From Cladocopium goreaui (lineage: Eukaryota; Sar; Dinophyceae; Suessiales; Symbiodiniaceae): 64,000 nt of DNA. The stretch spans positions 113,687-177,686 of the forward strand of contig CAMXCT020001122.1 in assembly GCA_947184155.2 (NCBI GenBank). Reading direction: 5' to 3'. Shown here piece by piece: positions 61,058 through 64,000 of this stretch (its first letter is position 1; each line of letters starts with the position of its first letter). Below the pieces are notes generated by a model. The model was not told the origin of the DNA. It did no database searches and was given only the letters and a program-made list of their open reading frames with translations. The position numbers were made by a program, and so were the translations under genes.

Positions 61058-61100
61058 GCCGAAACCATGTTGCAAGTCTTGATGCCATTGGCCAGAGTAT
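61058..61100 (-). CDS. MORN-repeat exon
   Basis: 43 bp after acceptor GGTCACCAG: YSGQWHQDLQHGFG, ending at TTCGGC|GTTGGG. This is the first recognisable MORN unit; exons further upstream probably lie beyond or in 61.1-61.4 kb but were not identified. Confidence 0.7.
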
Positions 61101-61452
61101 CTGGTGACCTTCATGGGTTTCACTGACATGGCCAACTCTGGGATTTTTCATCAAATACCATGTGCACTAGATACAGATTAGGACAAGTTGTCCAAAAAAA
61201 ACCGCCTAGAACTCAGGGGACACCCCCTGGAAGTTAGTAGGTTTGGTCGTTTCCAAAAGACCCCTTCGGAAATGTTCACGACCTGGAACCCCAATGTCGC
61301 AAGATAAAAGGTATTCAAGGATTTTTCCCGCAAAAAAGGAACATTTCCCCAACAAGGATCAAAGGGTTATTGCTGTGTTTTTACATTTTGATGTCCTATT
61401 CCTACTTGACACCCTGAAACCTTGCTACCTACAGACCTTGTCAATCATAAAA

Positions 61453-61893
61453 GCATCTGCTAAGAGCACTGTTTTGCAAAAGTCGCCCTGCTGGCGAAGC
61501 AAGCACGTTCTTTGTAAGTCGCCCTGTTGGCGAAGCAAGCACTGCTTTGTAAGTCGCCCTGTTTTTGGCGAAGCAAAGAACTATTTTGCAAGTCATCATG
61601 CATCTGCTAAGAGCACTGTTTTGCAAAAGTCGCCCTGCTGGCGAAGCAAGCACGTTCTTTGTAAGTCGCCCTGTTGGCGAAGCAAGCACTGCTTTGTAAG
61701 TCGCCCTGTTGTTGGCGAAGCAAAGAACTATTTTGCAAGTCATCATGCATCTGCTAAGAGCACTGTTTTGCAAAAGTCGCCCTGCTGGCGAAGCAAGCAC
61801 GTTCTTTGTAAGTCGCCCTGTTGGCGAAGCAAGCACTGCTTTGTAAGTCGCCCTGTTGTTGGCGAAGCAAAGAACTATTTTGCAAGTCATCAT
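61453..61893. repeat. 147-bp tandem repeat with hairpin subunits, three copies
   Basis: GCATCTGCTAAGAGCACTG starts units at 61,453, 61,600 and 61,747. Each unit holds three subrepeats AAGTCGCCCTG(C/T)TGGCGAAGC, where TCGCC and GGCGA can pair as a small hairpin. A plus-strand ORF (61,243-62,016) and a minus-strand ORF run through it because 147 is a multiple of three; neither is supported as a gene. Confidence 0.95.
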
Positions 61894-62535
61894 GCATGCT
61901 CATCGGCCCTTAACACAGGCATTATTCGAACACTGATTCGAACAGATACATGGACGGAGTTCGGTCTCTCTTTTCGAGAAGAAGGTATTCAAAAGCTTGG
62001 TATCCAAAACACTTGACACCGCATTCAAGACGCTCTCAGCCCTTGAAAACCAAACAAGGGTCAAAAGCTAGAGAAAAAAAACACAACCGCAAGCATAGTA
62101 AAGCCCTCTAAACATGACAACAATAGCATGCATTCCAAGCACAACTCAGAAGAATAGATTGACCGCACAGATAAGAAAGATAAGAAGACAATTAATAAAT
62201 GAAACACGAAAGAACTAATATACAAATATAATAATGAATGGTAAAATTGGGAAAAATAGGAAAAACAACCCAGATACTGTGCCAGATCGTTTGTTTCCTC
62301 ATCCGACAATGGCACATGCCCAATTTCTGTCCCCAGCTGTTGCAGGAAGTCGGCGTAGTTGCGCACGTCCAAAATATGGCAATGCCACACAGTGTCCAGC
62401 TCTTGAGTGGGAGCATAATTCCTAAGTTTTTGCACCCAAGCAAAGTTTCTGGCACCAAAAACCGACCTGAAAAACCAAGCCAAATAATGTAAAAAGACAA
62501 AACTGCCAGAAATGTATAGAAATGTCGAGTTTATA
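61894..62535. other. Unassigned stretch
   Basis: A minus frame at 62,061-62,657 (198 codons) spans this and the next repeat. Its part at 62,280-62,430 (WVQKLRNYAPTQELDTVWHC, DFLQQLGTEIGHVPLSDEET) looks protein-like and could be an exon. The rest is low-complexity. Confidence 0.35.
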
Positions 62536-62539
62536 GGGG

Positions 62540-62685
62540 TCTGGGCCTCACGTGCGCACGCGTTTTTTGGCTCACGTGCGCACGCGCAAGAAGGCCTCAC
62601 CTGAGCACGCGTTTTTGGTCTCACGCGCGCACGCGCAAGACGCGTTGTTAGTCTCACGCGCGCACGCGCACGAGTTTGTGGGGTG
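62540..62685. repeat. GC-rich minisatellite
   Basis: Units of about 30-35 bp built from CTCACGTGCGCACGCG followed by TTTTTTGG or CAAGA. Confidence 0.85.
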
Positions 62686-62690
62686 GGCCC

Positions 62691-64000
62691 CTGCGTTCCA
62701 CTAAACCATTTTCTCCATTCTACTTCTTTATTTAAACTTACCCCCCCCTGCGTTCCACTAGACCATTGTCGCCATTCTACTTCTTTATTTAAACTTACCC
62801 CTACTTCTTTATTTAAACTTACCCTCCCCTGCGTTCCACTATACCATTGTCACCATTATACTTCTTTATTTAACGTCCCCCCCCCTGCGTGCCACTAGAC
62901 CATTGTCTCCATTCTACTTCTTTCAGTTAAAAACTTTTCCCCCCCCCTGCGTTCCACGAAACCATTGTGTCTCCATTCTACTTCTTCCTTTAAACTTCCC
63001 CCCCGCCGTGCGTTCCATAAACCATTGTCACCATTATACTTCTTTATTGAACTCCCCCCCCCCTGCGTTCCATTAAACCATTGTCACCATTATACTTCTT
63101 TCCGCGTCATTATACCCTTCTTTATTTAAACTTACCGCCCCCCTGCGTTCCACTATACCATTGTCGCCATTCTACTTCTTTATTTAAACTTCCCCCCCTG
63201 CGTTCCACTATACCATTGTCTCCATTCTACTTCTTTATTTAAACTTCCCACACCCTGCGTTCCATTAAACCATTGTCACCATTCTGCTTCTTTCTTTAAA
63301 CTTACCCCCCCCGCGTTCCACTATACTATTGTCTCCATTCTACTTCTTTATTTAAACTTACCCCCCCCTGCGTTCCACTATACCATTGTCTCCATTCTAC
63401 TTCTTTATTTAAACTTCCCCTCCCCTGCGTTACACTATACCATTGTCTCCATTCTATTTCTTCATTTAAACTTCACCCCCCCTGCGTTCCACTATACCAT
63501 TGTCTCCATTCTACTTCTTTATTTAAACTTACCCCCCCCTGCGTTCCACTAAACCATTTTCTCCATTCTACTTCTGTATTTAAACTTACCCCCCCCTGCG
63601 TTCCACTATACCATTGTCTCCATTCTACTTCTTTATTTAAACTTACCCCCCCCTGCGTTCCACTAAACCATTGTCACCATTATACTTCTTTATTTAAACT
63701 TACCCCCCCTGCGTTCCACTAAACCATTGTCACCATTATACTTCTTTATTTAAACTTCCCCCCCTGCGTTCCACTAAACCATTTTCTCCATTCTACTTCT
63801 TTATTTAAACTTACCCCCCCTGCGTTCCACTATACCATTGTCTCCATTCTACTTCTTTATTTAAACTTACCCTCCCCTGCGTTACACTATACCATTGTCT
63901 CCATTCTATTTCTTCATTTAAACTTCACCCCCCCTGCGTTCCACTATACCATTGTCTCCATTCTACTTCTTTATTTAAACTTCCCCCCCCCCTGCATTCC
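62691..64000. repeat. ~58-bp minisatellite running off the window
   Basis: About 22 units of CTGCGTTCCACTA(T/A)ACCATTG, then CCATTCTACTTCTTTATTTA and AACTT(A)CCCCCC. The C-run length varies from unit to unit. The array continues past the window end. Confidence 0.95.

Larger units (their letters stand above)
6404..61100 (-). other. Intron-dense minus-strand transcription unit(s) with MORN exons
   Basis: Short protein-like frames bounded by splice signals occur through this interval, always on minus. Where neighbouring exons could be paired they join in phase, for example 61,100-61,058 to 60,285-60,241 to 59,743-59,677, and 19,989-19,927 to 19,878-19,774. The upstream part encodes MORN repeats, which in known proteins form beta-hairpin arrays often placed at membranes or cytoskeleton. 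The downstream part is unrecognised. Whether this is one gene or several is not resolved: an intronless RCC1-like gene at 8.0-9.4 kb and satellites at 24-34 kb lie inside the interval. Individual exons are listed separately. Confidence 0.6.

Noticed and set aside
61243-62016. 257-codon plus-strand ORF
   Set aside because: Mostly three copies of a 147-bp repeat; the antisense frame is equally open.
1-64000. Spliced-leader sequence or relics, tRNA and rRNA genes
   Set aside because: I looked for CCGTAGCCATTTTGGCTCAA and its reverse complement and for tRNA T-loop signatures (GGTTCGA) with a fold. I saw no convincing match; a covariance-model search would be decisive.

Overview
The window looks like nuclear DNA of a dinoflagellate, most likely Suessiales (a symbiodiniacean or Polarella relative). 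This is inferred from several signs together: very small exons separated by small introns, GT, GC and apparently GA splice donors, an intronless gene joining a ubiquitin-like domain to RCC1-like 'VVTWG' repeats, long satellite arrays, and autonomous plus miniature transposons inside introns. I saw no bacterial operon structure, tRNA, rRNA or CRISPR array.

Layout. 0-5 kb: a few unidentified minus-strand ORFs and two minisatellites. About 6.4-61.1 kb: an intron-dense minus-strand unit (one long gene or several in a row). I picked out about 35 exons of 17-125 bp by eye from protein-like reading frames bounded by splice signals; the best junctions keep phase across the intron. The upstream exons (61.1, 60.3, 59.7, 58.8, 50.3 and 49.4 kb) encode MORN repeats at about one repeat per exon. 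Downstream exons encode unrecognised and partly coiled-coil sequence. An intronless RCC1-like gene (8.0-9.4 kb) interrupts the series. 24.4-35 kb is rich in satellites and holds a few unidentified ORFs. 61.4-64 kb is tandem repeats.

Mobile DNA. (1) A complete Ty1/copia element (50,872-58,586) with 168-bp LTRs that look identical and a 5-bp target duplication. (2) A LINE of about 10.4 kb (38,842-49,269) whose two ORFs share one frame and are separated by a single TGA. Its main ORF has RNase H before the endonuclease and a cytosine-methyltransferase-like domain at the end. The LINE sits inside a miniature element, with a 13-bp target duplication. (3) Five families of miniature inverted-repeat elements, named here MITE-A to MITE-E, with at least 27 copies.

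Main observation. Several MITE-A, MITE-C and MITE-E copies fill almost the whole of an intron. Their inverted-repeat ends lie at or within a few bases of the splice donor, and the flanking exons join in frame. That is the pattern expected of introners (intron-creating transposons), which have been reported in dinoflagellates. This window seems to hold three unrelated introner-like families in one transcription unit. All exon models were made by eye and need RNA evidence.
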